64,000 nt of DNA from QHXQ01 sp036389375 (lineage in GTDB: Bacteria; Acidobacteriota; Blastocatellia; Pyrinomonadales; Pyrinomonadaceae). Within the stretch, counting starts at the first letter, position 1. Every line of letters begins with the position of its first letter. The translations under genes and the position numbers were made by a program. Below, one piece after another: positions 24,647 through 34,013 of this stretch. The notes beneath the pieces are model-generated. The model was not told the DNA's origin, made no database searches, and worked only from the letters and a program-made list of their open reading frames with translations. The DNA is taken from contig DASVQA010000009.1 of assembly GCA_036389375.1 (NCBI GenBank), positions 20,947-84,946 of the forward strand, in the 5' to 3' direction.

Positions 24647-26305
24647 CTACCTGTTCGTGTTTGCGGGCGCGGGCGGCTTGCGCGGCAGTTTCTCAGCACG
24701 CATCGCGGCTTGATAAATGAAGGCCGCCGCGATGACCGCCGTCTGCTTTAGATCATCGGCGAGGACGTGATCGTACACATCCATGTTTGTATGGGCCGTG
24801 CGCGTATCGGATTCCATAAAGTCTCTGATGAATTGAAAGCCGGGCAGACCGACATCGTCGAACGAGTTGTGATCTGTTGCGCCGATCCCTTGGCTGGTTA
24901 AAGTCTCTGCGCCCATGTCCTTGAAGGGCGCGAGCCACGCGCGGAAGATGGGTCGGACGGTTTCGTTCCCTTGCAGGTAGAGACCGCGAATCTTGCCCGT
25001 GCCGTAGTCGAGGTTGAAGTAGCCGGAAAACTTCTGATACTCAGGTTTCAACTCTAGCTGCGTGCGCGCTGCCGGCGCATTCGGCTCGGCGACGCGCCGG
25101 GCGAAATGCGCCGCTACGTAAGCGCGCGAGCCGAGCGCGCCCTGTTCTTCGGCGCTCCATAGACCGATGCGGATCGTGCGCCGGGGTTTTAAGTTGAGCG
25201 TCTTGAGCAACCTGATAACTTCCAACGCTACGGCTGCGCCCGCCGCATTGTCCGTCGCACCCGTGCCCGCGTGCCACGAATCGAGACAGCCGCCCACCAT
25301 CACGACCTCGTTCGCCAAGTCCGTGCCGGGCAACTCGCCAATAACGTTGTAGCTCATCGTGTCCTGCTCATAAAAACGCGTCTTGATATTCACTTCCAGT
25401 TCAACCGGGATGCCTCTCGTCAACAGCCGGGTCATGCGGTTGTATTGCTCGGCGGCGACCACCAACTGCGGGACGACCGGCGGCTTGTCGAGCGCCCACG
25501 CATGCGTTCGTTGTTCAGCAGGCAGATCGGGCGGCTGCGGGATCGAGGCCGCCGTCACGTAAACCGTACCACCGTCGCCGCTGCCCGGTTCTAACACAAC
25601 TGCGGGCTGCTCCGCGTAGAGCAGCCGCCATCGCTGATAGTTAAATTCCACTCTGGCTCTAAGTTCCGGACTCATCTGAAAGTTTTGGTTTTCCTCGGGC
25701 GTCGGCTTGGCGTTGGCGAGTGTCAGTAGTTCCTCGTCGCTGGTGCGCGCAGGCGGTGGTGCGAAGTTCGGCGCGACCGGGCGCGCAGACGAGAGCAGGA
25801 CGATCTTACCCTTGAGTTTGCCTCTGTATGCGGCCAGATCGGCCACCGTCCGGGCATCCAACAAAACGACTGCGCCGCGCACAGGGCCCGGCGTGCCGGG
25901 ACTCCAAGCCTTCGGATAAGCGATCAGGGAACTGAAAGTGGGCGCTGTCATATTGGCCGCGAAACCCTCCAACGACCAGCCGCGCCCGAACGGCCCCCAA
26001 GCTTCGAGGTGCGCGTTCACGCCCCATGTTTGCAGGCGGCTGATGGCGTATGCCTGCGCCTGTCGGAGCTCAGGCGAGCCGGTGAGGCGTGGCCCCGTCA
26101 CGTCGGTCAGATAACCGACCATCTCCATCACCTGTGAGTGGTTTAACTCTTCCGCCTTAATTCTGTTAATCACATTGAGATCGACCTGCTCGGGCGCAGG
26201 TTGGGCGCTAAGCGGCGCGCTGCTGCCGACGACTATGAACAGGACGACGCTCGCCGTCACGCATGCCTTCAACCGGCGCAAAAGCTGCCCGCAGCGGACT
26301 TCCAT
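24647..26305 (-). CDS. Secreted M28-family zinc aminopeptidase
   Basis: The product has 552 residues with a signal peptide (about residues 1-34). A PA-domain-like insert lies around residues 140-200 (GPVRGAVVLLDART). The M28 zinc core shows CLDSWHAGTGATDNAAG (His and bridging Asp), SAEEQGALGS (Glu base and ligand), YFNLDYGTG (Asp) and the final TAHTNMDVYD His. All five metal ligands are present. The enzyme should act in the periplasm or outside on peptides, as carboxypeptidase Q-type relatives do. Transcribed alone. Confidence 0.92.
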   Translation of the reverse strand: MEVRCGQLLRRLKACVTASVVLFIVVGSSAPLSAQPAPEQVDLNVINRIKAEELNHSQVMEMVGYLTDVTGPRLTGSPELRQAQAYAISRLQTWGVNAHLEAWGPFGRGWSLEGFAANMTAPTFSSLIAYPKAWSPGTPGPVRGAVVLLDARTVADLAAYRGKLKGKIVLLSSARPVAPNFAPPPARTSDEELLTLANAKPTPEENQNFQMSPELRARVEFNYQRWRLLYAEQPAVVLEPGSGDGGTVYVTAASIPQPPDLPAEQRTHAWALDKPPVVPQLVVAAEQYNRMTRLLTRGIPVELEVNIKTRFYEQDTMSYNVIGELPGTDLANEVVMVGGCLDSWHAGTGATDNAAGAAVALEVIRLLKTLNLKPRRTIRIGLWSAEEQGALGSRAYVAAHFARRVAEPNAPAARTQLELKPEYQKFSGYFNLDYGTGKIRGLYLQGNETVRPIFRAWLAPFKDMGAETLTSQGIGATDHNSFDDVGLPGFQFIRDFMESDTRTAHTNMDVYDHVLADDLKQTAVIAAAFIYQAAMRAEKLPRKPPAPANTNR

Positions 26306-26496
26306 CTAGTTTGTCTCCATAAAAGAGGTCACTTAACACAGAGCTATCTGCTGATTAGACGCAGCACACCGCCGTCTACTTCCATTAACTCTCGCTGCCC
26401 GCGCGCTTGAGATAAACGCAACGGTCGTCCCTTGCGCCGGTCGCGGCCAACACTTTTCGCTTTCCGGCCATAATTCACTTGCGCTAAGCTCCCGCC

Positions 26497-27729
26497 ATGC
26501 CGCGAGCGACCCTGTTACCCGTGCCGGAAGCGATCCAGCTTGTGCAGGCGGAGACGCCGCGCCTTGCGCCGGAGCGTGTGCCGCTCGTGTCGGCGTGCGG
26601 GCGCGTGCTGGCTGAAGACGTGATCGCGGACAGCGATCTGCCGCCCTTCGACCGCGCGTTGATGGACGGCTACGCGGTGCGTGCGGCGGATACGACGCAT
26701 GCGCCGGTGCGTCTGCGACTGGTGGGCGAGGCGGCGGCGGGGCGCGGTTGGCGCGGGACGCTCGGCGCGGGCGAAGCGGTGCGAATTATGACGGGTGCGC
26801 CCGTGCCTGCGGGCGCGGACAGCGTGCAGCAGGTCGAGGTCACGCGTGAGTTGGACGAAGGCGCGACGGTTGAGCTTGATCGAGCCACGCAGTCGGGTCA
26901 GTTCATCAGCCGGCGCGCGACGGAGATCAGGCGGGGCGAAACGGTCTTGCGCGCTGGCACGGACATCAATGCGGCGATGATGGCGGCGCTGGCGTCGTTC
27001 GGCTACGCGCGCGTGCTGGTTGGTGCGCGCCCGCGCGTCTGTGTGCTGGCGACGGGCACGGAGTTGGTGGCGGTTGACGCGCAGCCCGGCCCCGATCAAA
27101 TCCGCGACTCGAATAGCTATTCGCTGCGCGCCTATGCCGAAGCCGCCGGGGCGCTGGTGGAGCAGTTGCCGTTCGCGGGCGACGAGCCGGAACTGCTGCA
27201 ACGTTTGATCGCGGCAGCGGCTGAGCGGGCGGACGTGCTTATCGTGTCAGGCGGCGTCTCGATGGGCGTTTACGATTTCACGAAGGCGGCGCTCCATGCG
27301 CTCGGCGCGACACTGTTCTTCGAGCGGGTGAGTTTGCGACCGGGCAAGCCGACCGTGTTCGCGCGTCTGCCGGGCGCGCGGCGCACGCTCGTCTTTGGGC
27401 TACCCGGCAATCCCGTCTCCGTCTCGGTCACGTTCAATCTGTTTGCGCGCACGGCCCTGCGCGCGATGCAGGGCGCAGCAGACGCGCCGCTCGCGGAAGA
27501 ACAAGCCGTCATGGGTAGCGCGGTGAAAGGCGCGGCCGAGCGCGCGAGCTATCTGCCCGCGCAGTTGCGCACGGACGATAGAGGCCAACTCATCGCCGCG
27601 CCCCTGCGCTGGGGCGGCTCGTCCGACTTCGTCGCCTTCACACGCGCCGACGCGCTCTTGATCGTGGAGGCGGGCGTAAAGACGGTCGCGGCGGGCGCGG
27701 TCGTGCGCGTCGTGCGCTTACCCATGTAA
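26497..27729 (+). CDS. moeA: Molybdopterin molybdenumtransferase MoeA
   Basis: The 410-residue protein inserts molybdate into adenylated molybdopterin. Recognisable segments are LVSACGRVLAEDV, LPPFDRALMDGYAV, AVRIMTGAPVPAGADSV, the MoCF-type core IVSGGVSMGVYDF, GKPTVFA, and VFGLPGNPVSVSVTF. Length is normal. moaC follows after 92 bases on the same strand, so both probably form a molybdenum-cofactor operon; no molybdoenzyme lies in the window. Confidence 0.96.
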   Translation: MPRATLLPVPEAIQLVQAETPRLAPERVPLVSACGRVLAEDVIADSDLPPFDRALMDGYAVRAADTTHAPVRLRLVGEAAAGRGWRGTLGAGEAVRIMTGAPVPAGADSVQQVEVTRELDEGATVELDRATQSGQFISRRATEIRRGETVLRAGTDINAAMMAALASFGYARVLVGARPRVCVLATGTELVAVDAQPGPDQIRDSNSYSLRAYAEAAGALVEQLPFAGDEPELLQRLIAAAAERADVLIVSGGVSMGVYDFTKAALHALGATLFFERVSLRPGKPTVFARLPGARRTLVFGLPGNPVSVSVTFNLFARTALRAMQGAADAPLAEEQAVMGSAVKGAAERASYLPAQLRTDDRGQLIAAPLRWGGSSDFVAFTRADALLIVEAGVKTVAAGAVVRVVRLPM

Positions 27730-27821
27730 ACGGAGCGCGCACGCCGCCGCTCGCCGGTTCAAGCAGCGCACTTAACGTAAAAAAAGCGGCCAAGAGTAGT
27801 GCAGATGACGGACGTGACAAT

Positions 27822-28298
27822 ATGAAAAACTTATCGCACGTGGACAAGCAGGGGCGCGTGGCGATGGTGGACACGAGCGCAAAGGAGGCAAGCGCGCGGC
27901 GCGCGACCGCGTCGGCGCGCGTGCTGATGGCGCAGGCGACCGTGGCCGCCGTGCGCGCACACCAGACGCCGAAGGGCGACCCGTTAGAGACGGCGCGGCT
28001 CGCCGGCATCATGGCCGCCAAACGCACGGCCGATCTCATCCCCTTGTGCCACCCGCTTCCTCTAACGCACGTTGACGTGCGCGCCGAACTGCGCGCCGAC
28101 GGCATCTATCTCGAAGCCGAAGCTGCCACGCACGCACAGACCGGCGTCGAGATGGAAGCCTTGACCGCCGTCACGGTCGCGGCGCTGACCGTCTACGACA
28201 TGTGCAAGGCGCTCGACAAAGCAATGACCATCACGGACGTACGGCTCGAACGCAAAACCGGCGGCAAGTCAGGAAGCTATGAAAGGGCTGATGGCTGA
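27822..28298 (+). CDS. moaC: Cyclic pyranopterin monophosphate synthase MoaC
   Basis: The 158-residue protein performs the second step of molybdenum-cofactor synthesis. The family core is clear: SHVDKQGRVAMVDTSAKEAS at the start, AKRTADLIPLCHPLPLTHV, GVEMEALTAVTVAALTVYDMCKA and the catalytic KTGGKSG near the end. The last residues (YERADG) are encoded inside the left arm of a long hairpin element (28283-28337), which may have replaced the native 3' end. Confidence 0.96.
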   Translation: MKNLSHVDKQGRVAMVDTSAKEASARRATASARVLMAQATVAAVRAHQTPKGDPLETARLAGIMAAKRTADLIPLCHPLPLTHVDVRAELRADGIYLEAEAATHAQTGVEMEALTAVTVAALTVYDMCKALDKAMTITDVRLERKTGGKSGSYERADG

Positions 28299-28337
28299 AG
28301 GAAAAGCTCGTCGCTTTCCGTTCAGCCCGCAGCCCTT
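28283..28337. repeat. Long hairpin overlapping the moaC stop, GGCTGA-word type
   Basis: Arms of about 22 bases (28283-28304 and 28315-28337) pair with few mismatches around a 10-base loop. Each arm repeats GGGCTG/GGCTGA words. The left arm encodes the end of MoaC. It resembles the hairpin after rbfA and probably acts as a terminator. Confidence 0.7.
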
Positions 28338-28476
28338 AAATGTCTGGAACATCGCCGTGCCGGGCGGCGTTTATTGTGGCGACCGCTGCTCCCCGGACTT
28401 TCAATCTTTTGCTTTCGCCCGCTTCGGCGTAGAATGGGCTTGACCGACCGAAGTTTTTATTCGCGGAGATGTCTAA

Positions 28477-29256
28477 ATGAGATACCAGTTGGCTACGGAT
28501 GCACGCCCGCAAGCGCGCAAACTGCTCTTTGCCGCGCTGCTCACCATCGCGCTGTGGTTCATTCCATACGCCGGCATCGTCACCTACCCGTTTCGCCTCT
28601 TCGTCACCTTCATACATGAAGGCGGGCACGCCATCGCGTCGCTGCTGACAGGCAACGCCGTGCGTAGCCTGACGGTCGCGCCCAACGCGTCGGGGCTGAC
28701 CGAAACCTACATGACGAACGCCGGACTGTTCACGCAGACCGTCATCTCAAGCGCGGGCTACGTGGGCGCGATGCTCTTTGGCGCGCTGCTTCTGGTGCTT
28801 GTGCGGCGCACGGTCGCGGCGCGGCTGGTGCTGGCCGGCTCGGCCGTCTTCATCGGCTTGCTGACACTCGTTTACGGTTTCATCGTGCCGCTCACGCACA
28901 TGTCGTTTAGCCCGTTCACGGTCGGCACGGGCGCGCTGCTCGTCGCCGGGTTGCTCGCGGCGGCGCGTTATCTGAGTCCGCGCGCGGCCAACTTCCTTGT
29001 CGGCTTCCTCGCCGTGCAATGCGTGCTGAACGCACTCTTTGATCTCAAAGACGTGCTGTTCCTGTCAGTTGCGACCGACGCGCAGACCGATGCGCTCAAC
29101 ATGGCGCATGCGACCGGCGTGCCTGCGTTCTTCTGGTCGCTCATCTGGATCGGTCTCGCCTTCATCATCCTGTCGGCGGCCCTGCGGGCCTACGCCGTCA
29201 GTCGCAACAAGCCGAGCCAACCCGATCTGCCGTTTGAAGACGCGCCAACCGTCTAA
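28477..29256 (+). CDS. M50-type membrane metallopeptidase family protein
   Basis: The product has 259 residues and about six membrane helices. HEGGH in FIHEGGHAIASLLTG (residues 47-51) is the HExxH zinc motif of the M50B-like family. The second M50 signature (NxxPxxxxDG) is not evident, as is typical for this short branch. The C-terminus is a hydrophilic tail. It would lie in the inner membrane; the substrate is unknown. A weak promoter-like pair (TTGCTT at 28409, TAGAAT at 28430) precedes it. Confidence 0.85.
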   Translation: MRYQLATDARPQARKLLFAALLTIALWFIPYAGIVTYPFRLFVTFIHEGGHAIASLLTGNAVRSLTVAPNASGLTETYMTNAGLFTQTVISSAGYVGAMLFGALLLVLVRRTVAARLVLAGSAVFIGLLTLVYGFIVPLTHMSFSPFTVGTGALLVAGLLAAARYLSPRAANFLVGFLAVQCVLNALFDLKDVLFLSVATDAQTDALNMAHATGVPAFFWSLIWIGLAFIILSAALRAYAVSRNKPSQPDLPFEDAPTV

Positions 29257-29266
29257 GGCAAATTTC

Positions 29267-29617
29267 GTGCGCGCAAACCTTGAGAGGTCGTCCGCCGCGG
29301 CAGCCGTCGCCACGCTGCCCGTAGCTGACGACCTCTCGGCATCTGCACACGCAACCGTTCCCGCCGCTACGCTCGCGCAACTCCCGCTCGGCGCGCGCCT
29401 CATCCTGCGCTGTCGCAAGGACTGGCGCACGGCGGTCGTTGCCGCCATCGCGCTCGACGCCGTCACGCTCTCCGTCTGCTCGCCTTCCGGTCACACCTAC
29501 CGCGTGCGCCGCCCGCACGACGCCCCGCTCACATACGACGGGCGCATTCCCCTGCTCTGCACGGGTGAGGCCGCCTGCTGGCGCGCCGCGCTGGCACGTT
29601 ACGACGCACGCTGGTAA
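29267..29617 (+). CDS. Hypothetical small basic protein
   Basis: A GTG start at 29267 with TAAGG about 8 bases upstream gives 116 residues, 10 bases after the M50 gene. The second half reads as a real folded domain (LPLGARLILRCRKDWRTAVV, TLSVCSPSGHTYRVRRP, LARYDARW). I do not recognise the family. The GC-rich third codon positions support coding on this strand. Confidence 0.55.
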   Translation: MRANLERSSAAAAVATLPVADDLSASAHATVPAATLAQLPLGARLILRCRKDWRTAVVAAIALDAVTLSVCSPSGHTYRVRRPHDAPLTYDGRIPLLCTGEAACWRAALARYDARW

Positions 29618-29770
29618 GCGGCGCACGACGCGCACCATTAACGACATTATTTCGGCGGTGCGGCGCGCAGTTTGCGGGCCGTTTCGCGCAGGCCGCCGGT
29701 TCGGGTTATCATGTGTGGTTCGCGGGCGCGCGGGATTCTGCACTGTGCGCGGCAGCGTGCATTTCAATCC

Positions 29771-32659
29771 ATGAATCAAGAAGCGATCACAGTGCGCGGG
29801 GCGCGCGTCAACAATCTTAAGAACGTAGATTTCGACATTCCGATTGAACGGCTCACGGTCGTGACGGGCGTGAGCGGATCAGGTAAATCTTCGCTCGCCT
29901 TCGACACGGTCTATGCCGAAGGACAGCGCCGCTACGTCGAATCGCTCTCGTCCTACGCGCGGCAATTCCTCGAACGAATGGACAAGCCGGACGTGGACGA
30001 GGTGCGCAACATTCCGCCCGCCATCGCCATCCGGCAGAAGAACTCGACGCGCAACCCGCGTTCGACCGTCGGCACGCAGACGGAAGTTTACGACTATCTG
30101 CGGCTGCTCTACGCACGTGTCGGCACGACCATCTGCCGCGTCTGCGGGCGCGAGGTACACAAGGACTCGCCCGAATCCGCCGCGCAGGAAATCCTGGCGA
30201 CGCTGGCCGACGGCACGCGCTTCTACGTCCTCTTCCCTGCCGAAGCGGGTCTGCGCGGCGACGCGAGCGGCAACGGCGCGAAGCCGAAGGCGAAAGCGCG
30301 TAAGAGTAAGTCGAATGCGGACACGGGCGCGCTTGATCGCCAACAGGTCGTCGCGCACGTGATGAGCCTGATGCAGCGCGGCTTCACGCGGCTCTACAGT
30401 CAGGGGCAGACCATCGAGTTGCGTTCGCCGGACGACTACACGCGCCCCGATTTCGCGGGCGTGTACGTGCTCGTTGATCGGCTTGTGGCGCGGGCGGACG
30501 TGCGCGGGCGGCTGGTTGATTCGCTCGAAACCTGTTTCATCGAAGGGCACGGACTGGCGCTCGTCGAGACGGCGGAAGAGACACCGCGCCTGCTGAAATT
30601 CTCCGACCGCTTTGAATGTAAGTACGACGGCACGGTCTATGCGACGCCAGAGCCGCGCCTGTTCAGTTTCAACAACCCGTTCGGCGCATGCCCCACCTGT
30701 CAGGGCTTTGGCAACACCATCGGACTTGACCTCGATCTCGTCATCCCTAATCCGCAGTTGTCTTTGAACGAAGGCGCAATTGAGCCTTGGACGCGCCCGC
30801 AGCACGATTGGGCGCGCACGGAGTTGCGCCGCTTCTGCAAACAGGAAGGTATCCCGCAGGACGTGCCCTATGCGGAACTGCCGCGCGCGCAGCAACGCGC
30901 CATCGTCGAAGGCAAAGGTCATTGGGCGGGCGTGCGCGGTTTCTTCGCGTGGCTTGAGACGAAGAAATATAAACTGCACGTGCGCGTCTTCCTCGCCAAG
31001 TATCGCGGCTACACGCGCTGCCCCGATTGCAACGGCGGGCGCTTGCGGCAGGAGGCGCGCGACGTGCGCGTTGGCGGTCGAACCTTGCCGGACATCTGCA
31101 TGCTGCCCGTGAAAGAGGCGGCGCAGTTCTTCGAGCAGTTGCAACTGAGCGACGAACAGACGGCGATTGCCGACAAGGTGCTGCTGGAAATTCGTCGCCG
31201 CCTGCGCTTCCTCGTTGACGTGGGGCTTGATTATTTGACGCTCGACCGGCTCGCTTCCACGCTCTCCGGCGGCGAAGCGCAGCGCATCCAACTCGCCACG
31301 AATCTCGGCTCGTCGCTCGTCGGCGCGCTCTACGTGCTAGACGAACCATCAATCGGGTTGCACCCGCGCGACAGCGAACGGCTCATCAACCTGCTCCGCA
31401 ACCTGCGCGACATCGGCAACACCGTCCTCGTCGTCGAGCACGACCCCGACATGATCCGCGCCGCCGATCACATCCTCGACGTAGGCCCTGCGGCCGGCGA
31501 ACTCGGCGGGCGCATCGTCTTCGAGGGCGACTTCAAAGGCTTGCTGCAAGACTCCGCCACCTTGACCGGCAAATACCTGCGCGGCGAGGCGGAGATCAAA
31601 GAGCCGAAGCAGCGGCGCAAGGCGCAGGCCAAGAAGCGGCTGCTCATTCGCGGCGCGAGCGAACACAACCTGCAAGGGATCGATCTGGACGTGCCGCTTG
31701 AGATGTTCGTCTGCATCACGGGCGTGAGCGGGTCGGGCAAGTCAACGCTCGTCCACGACGTGATCTATGCGGGCCTCAAGAAACAGCGCGGCGAATGGCA
31801 GGGACACGTCGGCGCGTTTCAGAAACTCGAAGGCGGACAGGCGCTCGACGAGGTGCTGCTCGTTGATCAGTCGCCCATCGGGCGCACGCCGCGCTCGAAC
31901 CCGGTCACGTACATCAAAACTTACGACGCCGTGCGCGAACTCTTCGCCGCGACGCGCGACGCGCAGGGCAAGGGACTGGACGCTTCGTTCTTCTCCTTCA
32001 ACGTGCCCGGCGGGCGCTGCGACGTGTGCGAGGGCGACGGCACGGTGACGGTCGAGATGCAATTTCTGGCGGACGTGGAACTCGTCTGCGAAGAGTGCAA
32101 GGGCACGCGCTTTAAGGCGAACGTGCTGGACGTGCGTTATCGCGGCAAGAACATCAACGACGTGCTCAACATGACCGTGCGCGAGGCGCTCATATTCTTC
32201 CGCGACGTGAACAAGATCGCCAACCGCCTGCGCGTGCTGGACGACGTGGGGCTGGGCTATCTCCGGCTCGGTCAATCGGCCACTACTCTGTCAGGCGGCG
32301 AAGCGCAACGCATCAAGCTCGCCTCATTCTTGTCCAAACGCGCCGGCGCAAAGACGCTCTACATCTTCGACGAGCCGACAACGGGTCTGCACTTCGATGA
32401 CATCAACAAACTGCTCGCCGCCTTCCGCACGCTGGTCGAAGCGGGCGGCTCGCTCGTCGTCATCGAACACAATCTGGACGTGATCAAAACCGCCGACCAC
32501 GTCATAGACCTCGGCCCCGACGGTGGCGACCGGGGCGGGCGCGTCGTCGCCATCGGCACGCCCGAAGAGATCATGGCCGTGCCCGCATCGCACACGGGTC
32601 GCTTCCTCAAAGCATACCTAGCGCGCGCGAACGGCTCAGCGCACAGAAAGGAAACTTAA
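29771..32659 (+). CDS. uvrA: Excinuclease ABC subunit A (UvrA)
   Basis: The protein has 962 residues from ATG 29771; the frame is open further upstream without homology. Both ABC halves are complete: Walker A GVSGSGKSS near residue 33 and again near residue 650, signatures LSGGEAQRIQLAT and LSGGEAQRIKLAS, and Walker B YVLDEPSIGLHP and YIFDEPTTGLHF. Zinc-binding CxxC pairs appear in the insertion domains (CPTCQGFG, CPDCNGG, CDVCEGDG, CEECKGT). A Lys/Ala-rich loop around residues 175-190 is an insertion. UvrA scans for bulky lesions and loads UvrB. YqeY follows 6 bases later. Confidence 0.98.
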   Translation: MNQEAITVRGARVNNLKNVDFDIPIERLTVVTGVSGSGKSSLAFDTVYAEGQRRYVESLSSYARQFLERMDKPDVDEVRNIPPAIAIRQKNSTRNPRSTVGTQTEVYDYLRLLYARVGTTICRVCGREVHKDSPESAAQEILATLADGTRFYVLFPAEAGLRGDASGNGAKPKAKARKSKSNADTGALDRQQVVAHVMSLMQRGFTRLYSQGQTIELRSPDDYTRPDFAGVYVLVDRLVARADVRGRLVDSLETCFIEGHGLALVETAEETPRLLKFSDRFECKYDGTVYATPEPRLFSFNNPFGACPTCQGFGNTIGLDLDLVIPNPQLSLNEGAIEPWTRPQHDWARTELRRFCKQEGIPQDVPYAELPRAQQRAIVEGKGHWAGVRGFFAWLETKKYKLHVRVFLAKYRGYTRCPDCNGGRLRQEARDVRVGGRTLPDICMLPVKEAAQFFEQLQLSDEQTAIADKVLLEIRRRLRFLVDVGLDYLTLDRLASTLSGGEAQRIQLATNLGSSLVGALYVLDEPSIGLHPRDSERLINLLRNLRDIGNTVLVVEHDPDMIRAADHILDVGPAAGELGGRIVFEGDFKGLLQDSATLTGKYLRGEAEIKEPKQRRKAQAKKRLLIRGASEHNLQGIDLDVPLEMFVCITGVSGSGKSTLVHDVIYAGLKKQRGEWQGHVGAFQKLEGGQALDEVLLVDQSPIGRTPRSNPVTYIKTYDAVRELFAATRDAQGKGLDASFFSFNVPGGRCDVCEGDGTVTVEMQFLADVELVCEECKGTRFKANVLDVRYRGKNINDVLNMTVREALIFFRDVNKIANRLRVLDDVGLGYLRLGQSATTLSGGEAQRIKLASFLSKRAGAKTLYIFDEPTTGLHFDDINKLLAAFRTLVEAGGSLVVIEHNLDVIKTADHVIDLGPDGGDRGGRVVAIGTPEEIMAVPASHTGRFLKAYLARANGSAHRKET

Positions 32660-32665
32660 ACGAAG

Positions 32666-33115
32666 ATGAGTCTGAAGCAACGCATCATTAGCGATCTGAC
32701 GGCGGCGATGAAGGCTAAAGAAGCGGCGCGGCTCTCGACGCTGCGCATGGTGAAGGCGGCGTTGATGAATCGTGAGATCGAGCGGGGCGGCGAGTTGACG
32801 GATGAGGAGTTAACGAAGTTGTTGCAGTCGCTCGTCAAGCAGCGGCGCGATTCGGTCGAGCAGTATGAGCGGGGCGGGCGTGAGGATTTGGCGGCGAAGG
32901 AGCGCGCCGAGATCGCGGTGATCGAAGAGTATCTGCCGCAGGCGGCGACGCGCGCCGAGATCGAGCAGGCGGTCGCGGCGGCGATTGCGGAGACGGGCGC
33001 GAGTTCGATGAAGGAGATGGGCGCGGTGATGAAGGCCGCGCAGGCGCGCCTCGTCGGCCGGGCGGCCGACGGGCGCACCGTGAGCGAGATTGTGAAGGCG
33101 CGGCTGAGCGCGTGA
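32666..33115 (+). CDS. GatB/YqeY domain protein
   Basis: The 149-residue product is the stand-alone YqeY domain found at the C-terminus of the GatB amidotransferase subunit: SLKQRIISDLTAAMKAKEA, LRMVKAALMNREIE, EYLPQAATRAEIEQAV and MGAVMKAAQARLVGRADG-like end. It is all helical and may bind tRNA; its cellular role is not settled. It begins 6 bases after uvrA and is likely co-transcribed. Confidence 0.92.
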   Translation: MSLKQRIISDLTAAMKAKEAARLSTLRMVKAALMNREIERGGELTDEELTKLLQSLVKQRRDSVEQYERGGREDLAAKERAEIAVIEEYLPQAATRAEIEQAVAAAIAETGASSMKEMGAVMKAAQARLVGRAADGRTVSEIVKARLSA

Positions 33116-33130
33116 GCAAGTTAATGCTAA

Positions 33131-33985
33131 CTACCAGGGACGCGGATCGCCGCAGCGGTAGCCGGGCCCGTTGATGAAGCGGCCGTTGGCGCGTGCGTTG
33201 GCGTCGGCGCGCGCAGCCGTTTTGACGCTGGCGGGGGCGGACGACTGATCCGCTATGTCACAGAGAAATTCGACCTGCACCTGGTTGGGCGAATGGAAGC
33301 GGCTCGCCGTGCCGTTGTTCTCCCACATCGCGCCAAAGGCGTAAGCGCCGACCCCGTGAAAATAGAAGTAGTCGCAACCGCAGGGATCCATCGTGCAAGC
33401 GCCCTGCGGGCCTGTGAAGTGGCCGCAACTGCCGCCCCCGCCGTTGTAGCCGTAGCGGCGAAACCATGCGTGCCAGCCTTCGTGCATGTAATCGCCCGCG
33501 CGCGAGGCCGGGTTGTTGTTGGCCGACGGCTTGTTGTTGTCGTAGAGCAGGCAGGAAGTTTGCACCTGATCGGGCGGGTTGAACGCGCCGTAGATGCTGG
33601 TGTCGTCCGTCGCCTGATGATAGATGCTGTTATGAAAGTTGCTGCTCGCCGCTTCGGCCGTCGCCCGGTAGTCAATCGTGCCGTGCCACGACTGCGCGAG
33701 GTTGTCGTTGAGCTTGTAGGTCAGCAGGTAAGAGGCGTTCCAGTGTTTGGGGTATTCGAGGTTGACGTTGCAGGCATCGAAATAGCCGCGATTGCTCCAA
33801 TCGCCGGAGCGCACGCCGTAGGCCAGATATTGCCAGAGGAAAAAGTCCTGCCAGCAGCCGTGCTCGTTCCAGAGATCGCGCTCCGCCTGACTCGACTGCG
33901 CTTGATTGCAGACGCCGAAGGCGGTCGCCGACAGGCAGATCAGCCAGAGCATCACGCATAAAACTTTTGTTCGTTTGCTGTTCAT
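33131..33985 (-). CDS. Secreted Cys/Trp-rich protein with HEGWH zinc-peptidase-like motif
   Basis: The product has 284 residues with a clear signal peptide (to about residue 24). The mature part is rich in Trp, Tyr, Asn and Cys. HEGWH in DYMHEGWHAWFRRYG (around residue 170) has the HExxH form of zinc metallopeptidases; a downstream third ligand could be His in CGHFTGPQ or FHGVGAY. At least eight Cys suggest disulfides. I do not recognise the family, so peptidase activity is a hypothesis. Confidence 0.6.
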   Translation of the reverse strand: MNSKRTKVLCVMLWLICLSATAFGVCNQAQSSQAERDLWNEHGCWQDFFLWQYLAYGVRSGDWSNRGYFDACNVNLEYPKHWNASYLLTYKLNDNLAQSWHGTIDYRATAEAASSNFHNSIYHQATDDTSIYGAFNPPDQVQTSCLLYDNNKPSANNNPASRAGDYMHEGWHAWFRRYGYNGGGGSCGHFTGPQGACTMDPCGCDYFYFHGVGAYAFGAMWENNGTASRFHSPNQVQVEFLCDIADQSSAPASVKTAARADANARANGRFINGPGYRCGDPRPW

Positions 33986-34013
33986 CTCGTTGACTCCTTA
34001 TCTCGCGGGGGGT

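Noticed and set aside
29879..31291. 470-codon open frame antisense to uvrA
   Set aside because: UvrA motifs are complete on the plus strand; the antisense product is Arg/His-rich and featureless.
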